Shown here: piece after piece, positions 35,098 through 44,898 of the stretch | Layout: each line of letters begins with the position of its first letter | Position numbering within the stretch: the first letter of the stretch is position 1 | DNA from: Hydromonas duriensis | GTDB taxonomy: Bacteria; Pseudomonadota; Gammaproteobacteria; Burkholderiales; Burkholderiaceae | Direction of reading: 5' to 3' | Assembly (NCBI RefSeq): GCF_004363775.1 | Contig: NZ_SNZE01000016.1 | Location: 1-48,346 of the forward strand | DNA: 48,346 bases | Translations under genes and position numbers: made by a program | The notes under the pieces: model-generated | Told to the model about the DNA's origin: nothing | Database searches by the model: none | What the model saw: the letters and a program-made list of their open reading frames with translations, nothing else

Positions 35098-36309
35098 ATG
35101 AAGCGATTTAAATTTCGCACTGCGGGCGTGCAAACTCAACATGATGGCGTACCCAATTTTTTGCGTGCGCCCAGTTTGGCGCGCCAAGAAGTGGATTGGG
35201 TCGTATTGTGGGTGCCTGTTTTATTGATGTTTTTAGGGTTGGTCATGGTGTACTCGGCGAGCATCGCATTGCCTGATTCGAACCGCTATAAAAACTACAG
35301 TCATTACGCCTTTTTAATTCGCCACGCGGCTGGGATTTTTGTTGGGTTAATTGTAGGCGTGTTTGCATTTCGAGTGCCAACCAAGACGTGGGAAAAACTC
35401 GCGCCTTTGTTTTTTGTGGGCACATTGTTTTTGTTGATGATTGTTTTGGTTGTAGGGCGAGATGTCGGCGGTGGTCGCCGCTGGTTGCCTTTGGGTATTA
35501 TGAATTTACAACCCTCTGAGCTGATGAAAATAGCCAGTGCGCTGTATGCCGCGAGCTACTGCGTGCGTAAACAAGGTGATATTCGTGATATTGGCAAAGG
35601 TGTTGTGCCGATGATTGTGGTCATTGGCATTGTGGGTGTTTTGCTGATGGCCGAGCCTGATTTGGGCGCGTTGATGGTCATCGTGTCGATTGTGATGGGC
35701 GTGATTTTTATTGGCGGTGTGAACTATAAAGTTTTCGCTGCGATTGTGGCTATTTTGTCCGCGGGGTTTGCCGCTATGGTTGTGCTGACGCCGTGGCGAG
35801 CTGCGCGATTGTTTGCCTACCTTGACCCGTGGACTAAAGACAATGCGGAAGGCAAAGCTTATCAGCTGACTCAATCTTTGATTGCCTTTGGCCGAGGCGA
35901 ATTGTTTGGTGTGGGGCTTGGTGACTCTGTGCAAAAAATGTTTTATCTGCCCGAAGCGCATACGGATTTTATCCTTGCGGTGATTGGTGAAGAGTTTGGT
36001 TTGGTCGGTGTATGGGCTGTGATTTTGGCTTTTACAGTATTGGTGCGCCGTTCATTTTCAATTGCGCGTGAGGCGATGGCATTTGACCGCGTATTCCAGT
36101 CGTTGGCCGTGCAAGGCATTGCGATTTGGTTTGGTGTGCAAGGTTTTATCAATATGGGTGTGAATATGGGCGTGTTACCAACCAAGGGTTTGACGCTGCC
36201 TTTCATTAGCTACGGTGGGAGTGGGATTTTGGTCAACTGCTTGGCGATTGCCTTTATTTTGCGTGTGGACTATGAAAATCGCCGACTCATGCGGGGAGAA
36301 ACGGTATGA
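35098..36309 (+). CDS. ftsW: Septal peptidoglycan glycosyltransferase FtsW
   Basis: FtsW is the SEDS-family polymerase that builds septal glycan strands with FtsI. About ten membrane helices follow a cytoplasmic N-terminus of about 35 residues. SEDS motifs include VYSASIALPDSNRYKN, GRRWLPLGIMNLQPSELMK, the catalytic-region PEAHTDFILAVIGEEFG, and the C-terminal LPFISYGGSGILVNC. The length of 403 is usual. The start follows murD with no gap, and the stop overlaps murG by ATGA. Confidence 0.97.
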   Translation: MKRFKFRTAGVQTQHDGVPNFLRAPSLARQEVDWVVLWVPVLLMFLGLVMVYSASIALPDSNRYKNYSHYAFLIRHAAGIFVGLIVGVFAFRVPTKTWEKLAPLFFVGTLFLLMIVLVVGRDVGGGRRWLPLGIMNLQPSELMKIASALYAASYCVRKQGDIRDIGKGVVPMIVVIGIVGVLLMAEPDLGALMVIVSIVMGVIFIGGVNYKVFAAIVAILSAGFAAMVVLTPWRAARLFAYLDPWTKDNAEGKAYQLTQSLIAFGRGELFGVGLGDSVQKMFYLPEAHTDFILAVIGEEFGLVGVWAVILAFTVLVRRSFSIAREAMAFDRVFQSLAVQGIAIWFGVQGFINMGVNMGVLPTKGLTLPFISYGGSGILVNCLAIAFILRVDYENRRLMRGETV

Positions 36310-37382
36310 GCCAAAAAACAATTTTAATCATGGCGGGCGGTACAGGCGGGCACATCATGCCAGGTCTGGCGGTCGCACATGAGCTGGAGCTGCAAGGGCA
36401 TAAAGTGGTTTGGCTTGGTGGTGTGAAGAGCAGCATGGAAGCCAAACTCGTGCCGCAACAAGGCATTGAGTTTAATAGTGTTGAGTTCGGTGGCGTGCGG
36501 GGTAAAGGCGTGGCGACTAAGTTGTTGTTTCCGTTACGACTGGCAAAAGCAGTGCTGCAAGCACGTCGGGTGATGAGCAAGGTCAAGCCTGATGTTGTGT
36601 TGGGCATGGGCGGATACATCACGGTGCCTGGTGGCATTGCCGCGAAAATGGCGGGCGTGCCGATTGTGTTGCATGAGCAAAATTCGATTGTCGGCATGTC
36701 AAATAAGTTCTTGGCGAAAATGGCTAAACGTGTTTTATCAGGTTTTCCAGATGTCTTGCCAAACGCCACATGGGTAGGCAATCCTGTTAAACAAGCCATT
36801 GTTGATGTGCCTGCACCCGACATGCGCTATGCAGAGCATGAAGGACCATTGCAAATCGCCGTGGTGGGTGGCAGCTTGGGTGCTCAAGCATTAAATAGTG
36901 TGGTGCCGCAAGCATTGGCTTTAATGCCTGAGGTTTCTCGCCCGCTCGTGATTCATCAGGCGGGTGAAAAAATGATTGCGCAATTGCGTGAAAACTATGC
37001 ACAAGCCAAAGTAGAGGCGCAATGCGTGCCTTTCATCAATGACATGGCCGCTTTGTATGGCAAGGTTGACATGCTGATTTGTCGTTCAGGGGCAATGACC
37101 GTAAGCGAGTTGGCGGCGGCGGGCGTGCCGAGCATTATGGTGCCTTTCCCGTTTGCGGTGGATGACCATCAAACGACCAATGCGGCTTTGTTGACTAAAG
37201 TCGGTGCGGGTGTATGTATCCAGCAGGCTGATTTGACCGCACAACGTTTGGCCGATGAGTTGAGCGTGCTCACGCGCGACATATTGAAACAAAGAGCCGT
37301 TCAAGCACGCTCGGTGGCGAAGCCCAAAGCCACTCAAGATGTTGCACAAGCGTGTTTGGACGTGGCAAAAACAGCAGCTTAA
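36306..37382 (+). CDS. murG: Lipid II synthase MurG (GlcNAc transferase)
   Basis: MurG is a peripheral membrane GT28 glycosyltransferase that adds GlcNAc to lipid I to make lipid II. The N-terminal loop [13 protein letters not shown], the second G-loop [36 protein letters not shown] and the donor-binding [19 protein letters not shown] segment are all present. The length is 358 residues. The start is the ATG in the ATGA overlap with ftsW, preceded by GGGGAGAA. Confidence 0.97.
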   Translation: MSQKTILIMAGGTGGHIMPGLAVAHELELQGHKVVWLGGVKSSMEAKLVPQQGIEFNSVEFGGVRGKGVATKLLFPLRLAKAVLQARRVMSKVKPDVVLGMGGYITVPGGIAAKMAGVPIVLHEQNSIVGMSNKFLAKMAKRVLSGFPDVLPNATWVGNPVKQAIVDVPAPDMRYAEHEGPLQIAVVGGSLGAQALNSVVPQALALMPEVSRPLVIHQAGEKMIAQLRENYAQAKVEAQCVPFINDMAALYGKVDMLICRSGAMTVSELAAAGVPSIMVPFPFAVDDHQTTNAALLTKVGAGVCIQQADLTAQRLADELSVLTRDILKQRAVQARSVAKPKATQDVAQACLDVAKTAA

Positions 37383-37405
37383 AAGAGAACATAAAAGAGA
37401 TAAAA

Positions 37406-38827
37406 ATGAAACATAAAGTTGATTTGATTCACTTCGTTGGCATTGGTGGCGCAGGCATGAGCGGCATTGCTGAAGTGTTGATTAATTTGGGCTATTCCGT
37501 GTCAGGTTCGGATGCGGCGAATAGCGCGACGGTTAAGAGGTTGCGTGACTTGGGCGCAAAAGTACATATCGGTCATTCTGCGGAGAATGTTCAAAAAGCC
37601 GATGTGATGGTGGTTTCAACGGCCATTGCGCAAGACAACCCTGAATGGGTGGCGGCACGTGAGCGTGGCATACCGATTGTGCCGCGTGCGGTGATGTTGG
37701 CGGAATTGATGCGCTTGCGTCGTGGCATTGGCATTGCGGGCACACATGGCAAAACCACAACCACCTCTTTGACCGCCAGTGTTTTGGCGCAAAGCGGCAT
37801 GGACCCAACCTTTGTGATTGGTGGCAAGTTGAACAGCGCGGGAGTCAATGCGCGGCTGGGTAAGGGTGAATACATTGTGGTTGAAGCCGATGAATCGGAC
37901 GGTTCGTTCTTGAATCTGTTGCCGATGATTGCGGTGATTACGAATATTGACGCAGACCACATGGACACCTACGACCATGATTTCAATAAGTTGAAAGATG
38001 CTTTCGTCGCCTTTACGCAGCACATTCCTTTTTATGGCGCAGCCGTGGTCTGTATTGATGATGCAAACGTGCGAGAGATTGCGCCACGCATTGCAAAAAC
38101 AGTAATTACGTATGGTGTGTCAGATGATGCGCAAGTCCGTGCGTATGACGTTGTGGATGCGAATGGACAAATGAAGTTTAAGGTTGAGCGCAAAGGTTTT
38201 GGTGAGGAGTTACCCGTACTGGATGTGGTTCTGAATTTGCCTGGCTTGCACAATGTGCGCAACGCCTTGGCCGCAATTGCAGTGGCTACAGAATTGGATG
38301 CGGATGATGCGGCGATTGTTGAAGCCTTGGCTGCTTTTAATGGCGTAGGCCGTCGTTTTCAGCGTTATGGTGAGGTCAACGTGTCAGCGGCAAATGATGG
38401 TGGTCAATTCACATTAGTGGACGATTATGGTCATCATCCCGTGGAAATGGCCGCGACTTTAGCGGCGGCGCGCGGCGCGTTCCCGAATCGACGCATCGTA
38501 TTGGCATTTCAACCGCATCGTTACACACGCACGCGCGATTGCTTTGAAGATTTTGTGAAAGTGTTATCAGAAGCCGATGCTATTTTATTGGCAGAAGTCT
38601 ATGCCGCGGGTGAGCCTGCGATTGTGGCCGCCGATGGTCGCTCGTTGGCGCGTGCTTTGCGCGTGGCGGGCAAGGTTGAGCCTGTTTTTGTTGATGACAT
38701 AGCGCAGATGCCGCAAGCCATTGTTGACTTTGCTCGTGATGGCGATGTGGTCATCACCATGGGTGCAGGTTCGGTCGGTGCGGTATCAGCGCAGGTGGTT
38801 GAGCTGGCAGGACATATTACAGGTTGA
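37406..38827 (+). CDS. murC: UDP-MurNAc:L-alanine ligase MurC
   Basis: MurC attaches L-alanine to UDP-MurNAc, the first peptide step. The N-terminal [18 protein letters not shown], the P-loop GTHGKTTTT (about 112-120), the EADESDGSF motif and DDYGHHPVE near 350 are diagnostic of MurC. The ATG at 37406 has AAGAGA 5 nt upstream. A GTG at 37352 lies inside murG and would add 18 residues that do not resemble MurC. The length of 473 is typical. Confidence 0.97.
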   Translation: MKHKVDLIHFVGIGGAGMSGIAEVLINLGYSVSGSDAANSATVKRLRDLGAKVHIGHSAENVQKADVMVVSTAIAQDNPEWVAARERGIPIVPRAVMLAELMRLRRGIGIAGTHGKTTTTSLTASVLAQSGMDPTFVIGGKLNSAGVNARLGKGEYIVVEADESDGSFLNLLPMIAVITNIDADHMDTYDHDFNKLKDAFVAFTQHIPFYGAAVVCIDDANVREIAPRIAKTVITYGVSDDAQVRAYDVVDANGQMKFKVERKGFGEELPVLDVVLNLPGLHNVRNALAAIAVATELDADDAAIVEALAAFNGVGRRFQRYGEVNVSAANDGGQFTLVDDYGHHPVEMAATLAAARGAFPNRRIVLAFQPHRYTRTRDCFEDFVKVLSEADAILLAEVYAAGEPAIVAADGRSLARALRVAGKVEPVFVDDIAQMPQAIVDFARDGDVVITMGAGSVGAVSAQVVELAGHITG

Positions 38828-38838
38828 GGGATATAAAC

Positions 38839-39807
38839 ATGAACATCAAAAAAGAACAATTAGGTAAAGTCGCTGTGTTGTACGGCGGTGTGTCAGCAGA
38901 ACGTGAGGTGTCGATTCGCTCAGGCACAATGGTTCATGCGGCCTTGGTTAAACAAGGTGTGGATGCGCATTTGTTTGATACCGCTACACGCGATGTGTTT
39001 GATTTGAAAAAAGAAGGTTTTAATCGAGTCTTTATTGCCCTGCATGGACGTTTTGGTGAGGATGGTACATTGCAAGGTGCTTTGGAGCTGATGGGCATAC
39101 CGTATACGGGCAGTGGCGTGTTGGCGAGTGCTTTGGCCATGAACAAAGTACGCACCAAACAAGTGTGGTTGCAAAATGGCTTGTCGACCCCTTTATATTA
39201 TGTCCTGCCGCGCGGCGCGGATATTGCTGCGGTTCAGGCTGAGATTATTGACACTTTGGGCTTGCCGATTTTTGTTAAGCCGCCACATGAAGGTTCTTCA
39301 TTGGGGGCAAGTAAAGTCGAAACGGTAGAGCAGCTGCAGGCCGCGTGTGAGCTGTCGTGGAAATACGATACGCATGCCTTGATTGAGCAATGTGTTGAAG
39401 GGCGTGAATTGACGTGTGCGGTATTGGGGACAGGGGCTTCCGCGCGAGCGTTGCCGATTGTGGAAATTAAAGCACCTTCAGGTGACTACAATTTTCATAA
39501 TAAATACAACGGCAACGAAACTGTTTATGTTTGTCCCGCAGAGCTGTCTGAGGATTTGACGGCGCAGATTCAAACCTTGGTTTTGAATGCCTATCGTGCT
39601 TTAGATTGTGCAGGTTGGGCGCGTGCGGATGTGTTGTTGCGTGCTGTAGACGGCAAACCATTTTTGTTAGAAATGAACACATCGCCTGGTATGACCGACC
39701 ATTCACTGGTGCCTATGGCGGCGCGTGCGTCGGGTTTAAGTTATGAAGAGTTGGTTATCGAGATTTTGAGTAATGCGCGTGTACACGTGCAACGGCAAGT
39801 GGGCTGA
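38839..39807 (+). CDS. ddlB: D-alanine:D-alanine ligase
   Basis: Ddl makes the D-Ala-D-Ala dipeptide used by MurF. It is an ATP-grasp enzyme. VAVLYGGVSAEREVSIRSG opens the N-terminal domain, ALHGRFGEDGTLQG follows, the central domain has PPHEGSSLGASKV, and the C-terminal Mg2+-binding end is FLLEMNTSPGMTDHSLVP. The ATG at 38839 with GAGGG 8 nt upstream is chosen over TTG at 38824, which overlaps the murC stop. The length is 322 residues. Confidence 0.97.
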   Translation: MNIKKEQLGKVAVLYGGVSAEREVSIRSGTMVHAALVKQGVDAHLFDTATRDVFDLKKEGFNRVFIALHGRFGEDGTLQGALELMGIPYTGSGVLASALAMNKVRTKQVWLQNGLSTPLYYVLPRGADIAAVQAEIIDTLGLPIFVKPPHEGSSLGASKVETVEQLQAACELSWKYDTHALIEQCVEGRELTCAVLGTGASARALPIVEIKAPSGDYNFHNKYNGNETVYVCPAELSEDLTAQIQTLVLNAYRALDCAGWARADVLLRAVDGKPFLLEMNTSPGMTDHSLVPMAARASGLSYEELVIEILSNARVHVQRQVG

Positions 39808-39812
39808 TTGAG

Positions 39813-40604
39813 ATGCTGAATATTTGGCAAGACGTTGATTTGATGGCTTGGGTGGCGCGATTGGTGATGCGCGTCGCCTTGGCCTTGCTTGCCTTGGCTG
39901 GGGTTGCGTGGTTGTTGCAGCGACCTTATTTTGCCATCAATCAGTTTAAATTTGTCGGCGATGTGAAGCAGTTGGATGAGGCTCGCTTACGTGATTTGTT
40001 GCAAAAAAATTTAGACAGCGGCTTGGCAGGCGGTTTTTTTTCGATGGAGCTGAAAGAGGTTCAAAACAGCTTAAAAGAATTTAGCTGGGTGAAAAGCACA
40101 TCGGTGCGCCGAGTCTGGCCGCATGAAATAGAAGTGTCTGTCGAAGCGTTTAAACCTGTTGCCGTATGGGGTTCACAGTATTTGAGTTCGGACGGCGATG
40201 TGTTTGATGCGAGTTTGGATGAGGCAACACGTCGGCAACTGCTGGTCACGCAGGGGCCGCTGGAGGCATCGAAGTTAGTGGCCGAGCAAATTCCTGTGTT
40301 TCAGGAATGGCTCAAGCCTATGGGGTGGAGCTTGCGTTCGTTGACATTATCGGAGCGATACAGCTGGCGGTTGGGCTTGTCCAATGGTTTGCAAATAGAG
40401 TTCGGGCGAGCGGATACGCCCACGGTTTTACAAGAGCGTGCGACGCGCTTAATGCAGTCAGCGGCTTTTATTAAGGGAAATATGAAATCAGGGGAAGGTG
40501 GATACATTGACCTTCGTTACCCAAATGGATTTGCGATGCGCACAGATGAATTGCATCGTGTGGCCAGTGTCACAAACGTTAACAATACAGGTGAGAAAAA
40601 ATGA
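39813..40604 (+). CDS. ftsQ: Cell division protein FtsQ
   Basis: FtsQ is a bitopic divisome scaffold that recruits FtsB and FtsL. A cytoplasmic tail and one membrane helix (about 18-36, VMRVALALLALAGVAWLLQ) precede the POTRA domain, which begins FAINQFKFVGDVKQL. The following beta domain includes FSWVKSTSVRRVWPHEIEVSVEA in family position. The length of 263 is usual. The gap to ddlB is 5 bp, and the overlap with ftsA is ATGA. Confidence 0.95.
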   Translation: MLNIWQDVDLMAWVARLVMRVALALLALAGVAWLLQRPYFAINQFKFVGDVKQLDEARLRDLLQKNLDSGLAGGFFSMELKEVQNSLKEFSWVKSTSVRRVWPHEIEVSVEAFKPVAVWGSQYLSSDGDVFDASLDEATRRQLLVTQGPLEASKLVAEQIPVFQEWLKPMGWSLRSLTLSERYSWRLGLSNGLQIEFGRADTPTVLQERATRLMQSAAFIKGNMKSGEGGYIDLRYPNGFAMRTDELHRVASVTNVNNTGEKK

Positions 40605-41926
40605 GTGAACCGACAAAAGATTTAATCGTCGCGTTAGATATAGGCACGTCCAAAGTGGTGGCGATGATTGCCGAAGTGCAGCCGAATAATGGTTTTAATG
40701 TCATTGGGATTGGGCATCATCCTTCGCGCGGCATGAAAAAAGGCATGGTGGTTAATATTGAGGAGACCATTCAGACCATTCAATATGCGATTGAAGAAGC
40801 TGAGTTGCGAGCAGGCTTCTCGGTTCGCAGTGTATGCACAGGCATCGCAGGTAGCCATATTCACAGCTTCAATTCAAGCGGCATGGTTGCGGTAAAAGAT
40901 ACCGAAATCACGCAGGCGGACATTGAGCGGGTTTTGGAGACAGCGCGTGCGGTCAGCATTCCAGCAGACCAACAGATTTTGCATGTGCTGCCGCAGCAGT
41001 TTAAAGTCAATGACCAAGATGACATTCGTAATCCGATTGGTATGACAGGGATGCGCTTGGAAGTGAAAGTGCACATCATCACAGGCTCCGTGTCTGCGGC
41101 ACAGAATATTGTGAAGTGCATCCGTCGTTGTGGTCTTGATGTGAGTGAATTGGTTTTGCAACCGCTGGCCTCAAGCATGGCGGTATTGACTCAAGACGAG
41201 CGCGATATTGGCGTGGCTTTGGTGGATATTGGTGGTGGCACAACAGACATTGCGGTGTTCATTGATGGTGCGATTCGTCACACGGCGGTGATTCCAATTG
41301 CAGGTGACCAAGTCACGAACGATATTGCCATGGCGTTACGTACGCCCACAGTCGAAGCCGAAGAGTTAAAGCTGCGTTACGGCGTGAGTAAACAAATGAT
41401 GGTGCCGCCTGACTCCGTGATTGAAATTCCTGGTGTGGGCGACCGAGTGGCGCGTCGTGTCAAACGCCAATCGTTGGCGGCGGTGATTGAGCCTCGACTT
41501 GAAGAGTTATTTGTGTTGGTGCAACGTAATTTGGTTGAAGCAGGTTTCGAGCATTTAATCGCTTCGGGTGTTGTATTGACGGGCGGTACGAGCCTTCTAC
41601 CTGGGATGACCGAATTGGCCGAAGAAGTATTCATGAAGCCCGTGCGCATTGCGCAGCCAACTTATGACGGCAATTTGTCTGACATTGTATGTAATCCGCG
41701 TTACGCCACGGTCGTCGGCTTGTTAATTGAAGCTCGCCGACACAAAGGCGAGGATGTGGGTTTACACCATGGACGACAAACTGCGACGCGTGGCAAGTTG
41801 AAATTAGAAAGTGACTCGCAAAATGCCATCTTACCTCGTGCAAAAGCGAGCAGAGTAGATGTGAATGATGGTTCGCAACAATCCGTTTGGACCAAAATGA
41901 AAGAATGGTTTGTTAAAACGTTTTAA
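40601..41926 (+). CDS. ftsA: Cell division protein FtsA
   Basis: FtsA is the actin-like ATPase that tethers FtsZ to the membrane and signals to FtsWI. The ATP-binding signatures LIVALDIGTSKVVAMIAE and VALVDIGGGTTDIAVF are present, together with the SHS2 (1C) subdomain between them and LTGGTSLLPGMTELAE near the end. The extreme C-terminus (SVWTKMKEWFVKTF) forms the expected amphipathic membrane-targeting helix. The length is 441 residues, slightly longer than E. coli FtsA because of a linker rich in charged residues before the helix. Confidence 0.97.
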   Translation: MSEPTKDLIVALDIGTSKVVAMIAEVQPNNGFNVIGIGHHPSRGMKKGMVVNIEETIQTIQYAIEEAELRAGFSVRSVCTGIAGSHIHSFNSSGMVAVKDTEITQADIERVLETARAVSIPADQQILHVLPQQFKVNDQDDIRNPIGMTGMRLEVKVHIITGSVSAAQNIVKCIRRCGLDVSELVLQPLASSMAVLTQDERDIGVALVDIGGGTTDIAVFIDGAIRHTAVIPIAGDQVTNDIAMALRTPTVEAEELKLRYGVSKQMMVPPDSVIEIPGVGDRVARRVKRQSLAAVIEPRLEELFVLVQRNLVEAGFEHLIASGVVLTGGTSLLPGMTELAEEVFMKPVRIAQPTYDGNLSDIVCNPRYATVVGLLIEARRHKGEDVGLHHGRQTATRGKLKLESDSQNAILPRAKASRVDVNDGSQQSVWTKMKEWFVKTF

Positions 41927-42009
41927 AAAATAGTATTGAAATTTGAAGAAAGCAAAGCATCGCTGACATCAATGTAGTTTAACGTGTGTTAGAAAAAAGG
42001 GGAAATAAA

Positions 42010-43329
42010 ATGAACTTCGAAATGTTAAATGAGAAGCCTGAAGGCACAATCATTAAAGTGATTGGTGTGGGTGGTGCTGGTGGTAATGCCGTGCAGCACA
42101 TGATTGCGCGAGGCGTGTCTGGCGTGGAATTTATTTGCGCCAATACCGATGCGCAAGCATTGAAACATGCCACTGCTGTGAACAAATTGCAGTTGGGCTC
42201 AAGTGGCTTAGGTGCGGGTGCGAAGCCAGAAGTTGCGCGCGCGGCCGCAGAGGAAAATCGTGACCGTATTGCAGACCTATTGCGTGATGCCAATATGGTC
42301 TTCATCACCGCAGGTATGGGCGGTGGTACTGGAACGGGTGCGGCCCCTGTCATCGCCGAAGTGGCCAAACAAATGGGTATTTTGACGGTCGCTGTAGTGT
42401 CAAAACCTTTTTCATACGAAGGCTCGCGCCGCATGAAAATCGCCAATGAAGGTTTGGCCGCATTAGAAGCGAATGTGGACTCACTCATCGTCGTGCTCAA
42501 TGACAAGCTCGAAGAAATTTTAGGCGATGATGTTGCCATGGACGAAGCCTTTCATGCCGCAGATGATGTTTTGAATAATGCGGTTGCAGGCATTGCAGAG
42601 ATTATCAATGTCGATGGCCATATCAATGTCGACTTCAATGACGTCAAAACTGTGATGGGCGAACAAGGGCGTGCCATGATGGGAACCGCCTTGGCTTCTG
42701 GGCCTGATCGCGCTCGTCATGCCGCTGAAGAAGCAGTGGCAAGTCCATTGTTAGATGGTGTGAACTTATCTGGTGCGCGTGGTATTTTGATTAATATTTC
42801 GGCTTCGCGCGAAACATTAAAAGCGCGTGAAACGCGCGAAGTGGTCAGCATCATTCGTGACTGTGCTTCTGAAGATGCAACGGTGATTTATGGCTTTGTC
42901 TATGATGAGTCATTGACCGATCAACTGCGAGTCACTGTTGTGGCAACGGGCTTAGGTGGTGCGCCTTACTCCGATTATATGGATTCGTCGAAAAAAGAAG
43001 CGACAGGCGTTCGCACCACATCCGCTCCCGAAACAGCTGCGCCTGCAGTAGAGCCAGCACCTGTAGAAGCAAACTATGCTGCCCCAGTGTCGCATGCCGC
43101 TGTTGCCGCCGAGAACATTAGTTTTCACGGTGGTTACACCGCGCCAGTCGTTGATGCGCCCGCAGCAGATGTGCGCCGTGGTATGGTGCAAACTTTTGGT
43201 AACTATGATGACTTGTCTGAGCCAACATTTATGCGCCGCCAACGCGAACAGGTGACGACGCGCGTGGTCAATGGTGAAGATTTTTCTGATTTGGATGTGC
43301 CCGCCTTTTTGCGTCGTCAAGCGGATTGA
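42010..43329 (+). CDS. ftsZ: Cell division GTPase FtsZ
   Basis: FtsZ is the tubulin homologue that forms the Z-ring. The GTP-binding core shows IKVIGVGGAGGNAV at the start and the tubulin signature GGGTGTG near 104-110. The T7 loop is NVDFNDVKTVM. A variable linker rich in Ala/Pro/Val (about 320-385) leads to the conserved C-terminal peptide LDVPAFLRRQAD that binds FtsA. The ATG at 42010 has AAAAGGGGAAA upstream; GTG at 41986 would add eight residues and is rejected. The length is 439 residues. Confidence 0.98.
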   Translation: MNFEMLNEKPEGTIIKVIGVGGAGGNAVQHMIARGVSGVEFICANTDAQALKHATAVNKLQLGSSGLGAGAKPEVARAAAEENRDRIADLLRDANMVFITAGMGGGTGTGAAPVIAEVAKQMGILTVAVVSKPFSYEGSRRMKIANEGLAALEANVDSLIVVLNDKLEEILGDDVAMDEAFHAADDVLNNAVAGIAEIINVDGHINVDFNDVKTVMGEQGRAMMGTALASGPDRARHAAEEAVASPLLDGVNLSGARGILINISASRETLKARETREVVSIIRDCASEDATVIYGFVYDESLTDQLRVTVVATGLGGAPYSDYMDSSKKEATGVRTTSAPETAAPAVEPAPVEANYAAPVSHAAVAAENISFHGGYTAPVVDAPAADVRRGMVQTFGNYDDLSEPTFMRRQREQVTTRVVNGEDFSDLDVPAFLRRQAD

Positions 43330-43338
43330 TTGAAAAAA

Positions 43339-43472
43339 CAATCAAGGCATCCCCTGCCTTGATTGGAGTCTTCACACGTTTTACCCATCGTTTAGAAAGC
43401 TGAACGATGGGCTTTTGTCCCTTTAAAATCTGAGATCGTTTTTAGAACGCCACCAATTAAGGTGGTTTTTTT
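43339..43472 (+). terminator. Series of three stem-loops after ftsZ, the last a clear intrinsic terminator
   Basis: Stem 1 is CAATCAAGGCA (43339-43349) with TGCCTTGATTG (43355-43365). Stem 2 is CCCATCGTT (43384-43392) with AACGATGGG (43403-43411), followed by CTTTTG. Stem 3 is CCACC (43450-43454) with GGTGG (43461-43465), followed by seven T residues. The third is the best intrinsic terminator, and the first has no T-run and may protect the mRNA 3' end. Confidence 0.75.
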
Positions 43473-43475
43473 GCG

Positions 43476-43593
43476 GTGTCATTTTATGACACATAACATA
43501 CAGCTTCGCTCTGCATGTATATATGAATGAGTGAAGCAAAATATACGGCCAATGAATATTCTAGATTTGACGTAAAATGTCAAAATAATGACA
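43476..43593. promoter_or_regulatory. Pair of TGTCA/TGACA palindromes upstream of lpxC
   Basis: GTGTCA-TTTTA-TGACAC occupies 43476-43492, with perfect 6-bp arms. A second site, TGTCA-AAATAA-TGACA (43578-43593), overlaps a further arm, TTTGAC, at 43566-43571, which pairs with GTCAAA at 43579-43584. The shared half-site suggests binding sites for one regulator. No particular protein family is implied by the sequence alone. Confidence 0.4.
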
Positions 43594-43655
43594 GTCTTTC
43601 TTAAGGAAGGTTGTGGGAATTGCTCACATAAGCAACGACGAACTGGAACAAACGC

Positions 43656-44591
43656 ATGAAAGCACTTTTACAAAAAACCTTGGCAAGTGAAGTCAAAACA
43701 ACAGGTATAGGCTTGCACTCAGGCCGCAAGGTGATTTTGACACTCAAGCCCGCGCCGATTAATACAGGCGTGATTTATCGACGGACAGATGTAGATGAGC
43801 AGTTGGATATTAAGACCAATGCTCAGGCAGTGGTCGATACACGGATGGCGACCACCTTGGCTCATCCAGAAAACAGCCAAGCACGCGTGCTTACAATCGA
43901 ACATCTGATGTCGGCCTTGGCTGGACTGGGTGTTGATAATGTAATTGTGGAGGTGAATGCGCCCGAAATTCCAATTATGGATGGCAGCGCCACCAGTTTC
44001 GTTTATTTGATTGGCTCGGTTGGTTTGGTCGAGCAAAATGCACCACGCCAGTTTATACGTATCTTGCAGTCAGTCTCAGTTATTGAAGGTGACAAATGGG
44101 CGCGACTTGACCCTTACTTCGGCTTTAAAGCGCGATTCAATATTGATTTTAACCATCCAGCCATAGACCAAACGGGCAGTGAATATGAGCTTGATTTTGA
44201 AGGCGATGCGTTTGTGAAACACATTTCACGCGCGCGCACTTTTGGATTTATTCAAGATGTTGAGGCTTTACGAGGTTTGGGTTTGGCGCAGGGTGGAAGT
44301 TTGTCCAATGCCATTGTGATGGACGAATATAAAATTCTCAATCCAGAAGGGCTTCGATACAGCGATGAGTTTGTCAAACACAAAATTCTGGATGCCATAG
44401 GCGACTTGTATGTCATAGGACATCCCGTTTTGGCCGCTTACAGTGCTTACAAATCAGGACACGCTTTGAATAACCAACTGATTCGAGCGGTGCTGGCCGA
44501 CGAAGCCAACTACGAAATGGTCACTTTTGAAAATGCGGCAGATGCGCCGAATTTTGCACAGCCATCGAAACAGGCAGGGGCATGGATTTAA
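43656..44591 (+). CDS. lpxC: UDP-3-O-acyl-N-acetylglucosamine deacetylase LpxC
   Basis: LpxC is the zinc deacetylase that commits UDP-acyl-GlcNAc to lipid A. The metal ligands are H83 in EHLMSALAG and H242/D246 in [10 protein letters not shown], and the catalytic base H269 is in SGHALNNQL. The product ends QAGAWI. The length of 311 is typical for betaproteobacteria. It closes the dcw cluster, as in many proteobacteria, but is set apart from ftsZ by 326 bp with terminators. There is no strong Shine-Dalgarno sequence (TGGAAC upstream). Confidence 0.97.
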   Translation: MKALLQKTLASEVKTTGIGLHSGRKVILTLKPAPINTGVIYRRTDVDEQLDIKTNAQAVVDTRMATTLAHPENSQARVLTIEHLMSALAGLGVDNVIVEVNAPEIPIMDGSATSFVYLIGSVGLVEQNAPRQFIRILQSVSVIEGDKWARLDPYFGFKARFNIDFNHPAIDQTGSEYELDFEGDAFVKHISRARTFGFIQDVEALRGLGLAQGGSLSNAIVMDEYKILNPEGLRYSDEFVKHKILDAIGDLYVIGHPVLAAYSAYKSGHALNNQLIRAVLADEANYEMVTFENAADAPNFAQPSKQAGAWI

Positions 44592-44898
44592 GTTGAGCAA
44601 TCGGCAGAAAAAGAATGGTCGGCATAGTGTTGTAAATCCTATGAATTCAGAGACTTAAGCAGAGGGTCAGCGGCTAAAATCGTTGACCCCTTTTGTTTTC
44701 TGGCGTATCATGCAAAGTTCATTGTAATGGGTGAGGTGTATGTTTTTTTCTTATGCTCCTCATGTGTTTTAGTGAATTTAACGTGTTTAATCAGTAACTT
44801 ACTTGTTTTAAAACATCAAAAACAAAAAAGTGAAAAGAGCCGCCATCATTGGTTGCCGTGATTAAATGAATATATTGTATTTATATTGGATGTAAACA
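44592..44898. other. 307-bp lpxC-rpsL intergenic region
   Basis: No gene was found. It contains the lpxC terminator at the left. The remainder is AT-rich (poly-T near 44743, poly-A near 44820) and must hold the str-operon promoter, since rpsL follows a terminator. Several TATA-like hexamers occur, but no -35/-10 pair stood out. A TGGATG just before the rpsL ATG is the likely ribosome-binding site. Confidence 0.55.
44664..44694 (+). terminator. Intrinsic terminator of lpxC
   Basis: GGGTCAGCG (44664-44672) pairs with CGTTGACCC (44681-44689) with one G-U pair, followed by CTTTTGTTTTC. Confidence 0.8.

Larger units (their letters stand above)
43330..43655. other. 326-bp ftsZ-lpxC intergenic region with three hairpins and two palindromes
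   Basis: No gene was found. Immediately after ftsZ come three hairpins in a row, listed as a terminator feature. Two TGTCA/TGACA inverted repeats follow and are listed separately. lpxC in this organism is therefore probably transcribed at least partly from its own promoter, but I could not identify a well-spaced -35/-10 pair. Confidence 0.6.

Noticed and set aside
36287-36823. A 178-codon minus-strand frame opposite murG, and a similar one opposite ftsZ (41979-42539)
   Set aside because: Both are antisense shadows of strongly conserved genes, with no start signals of their own.
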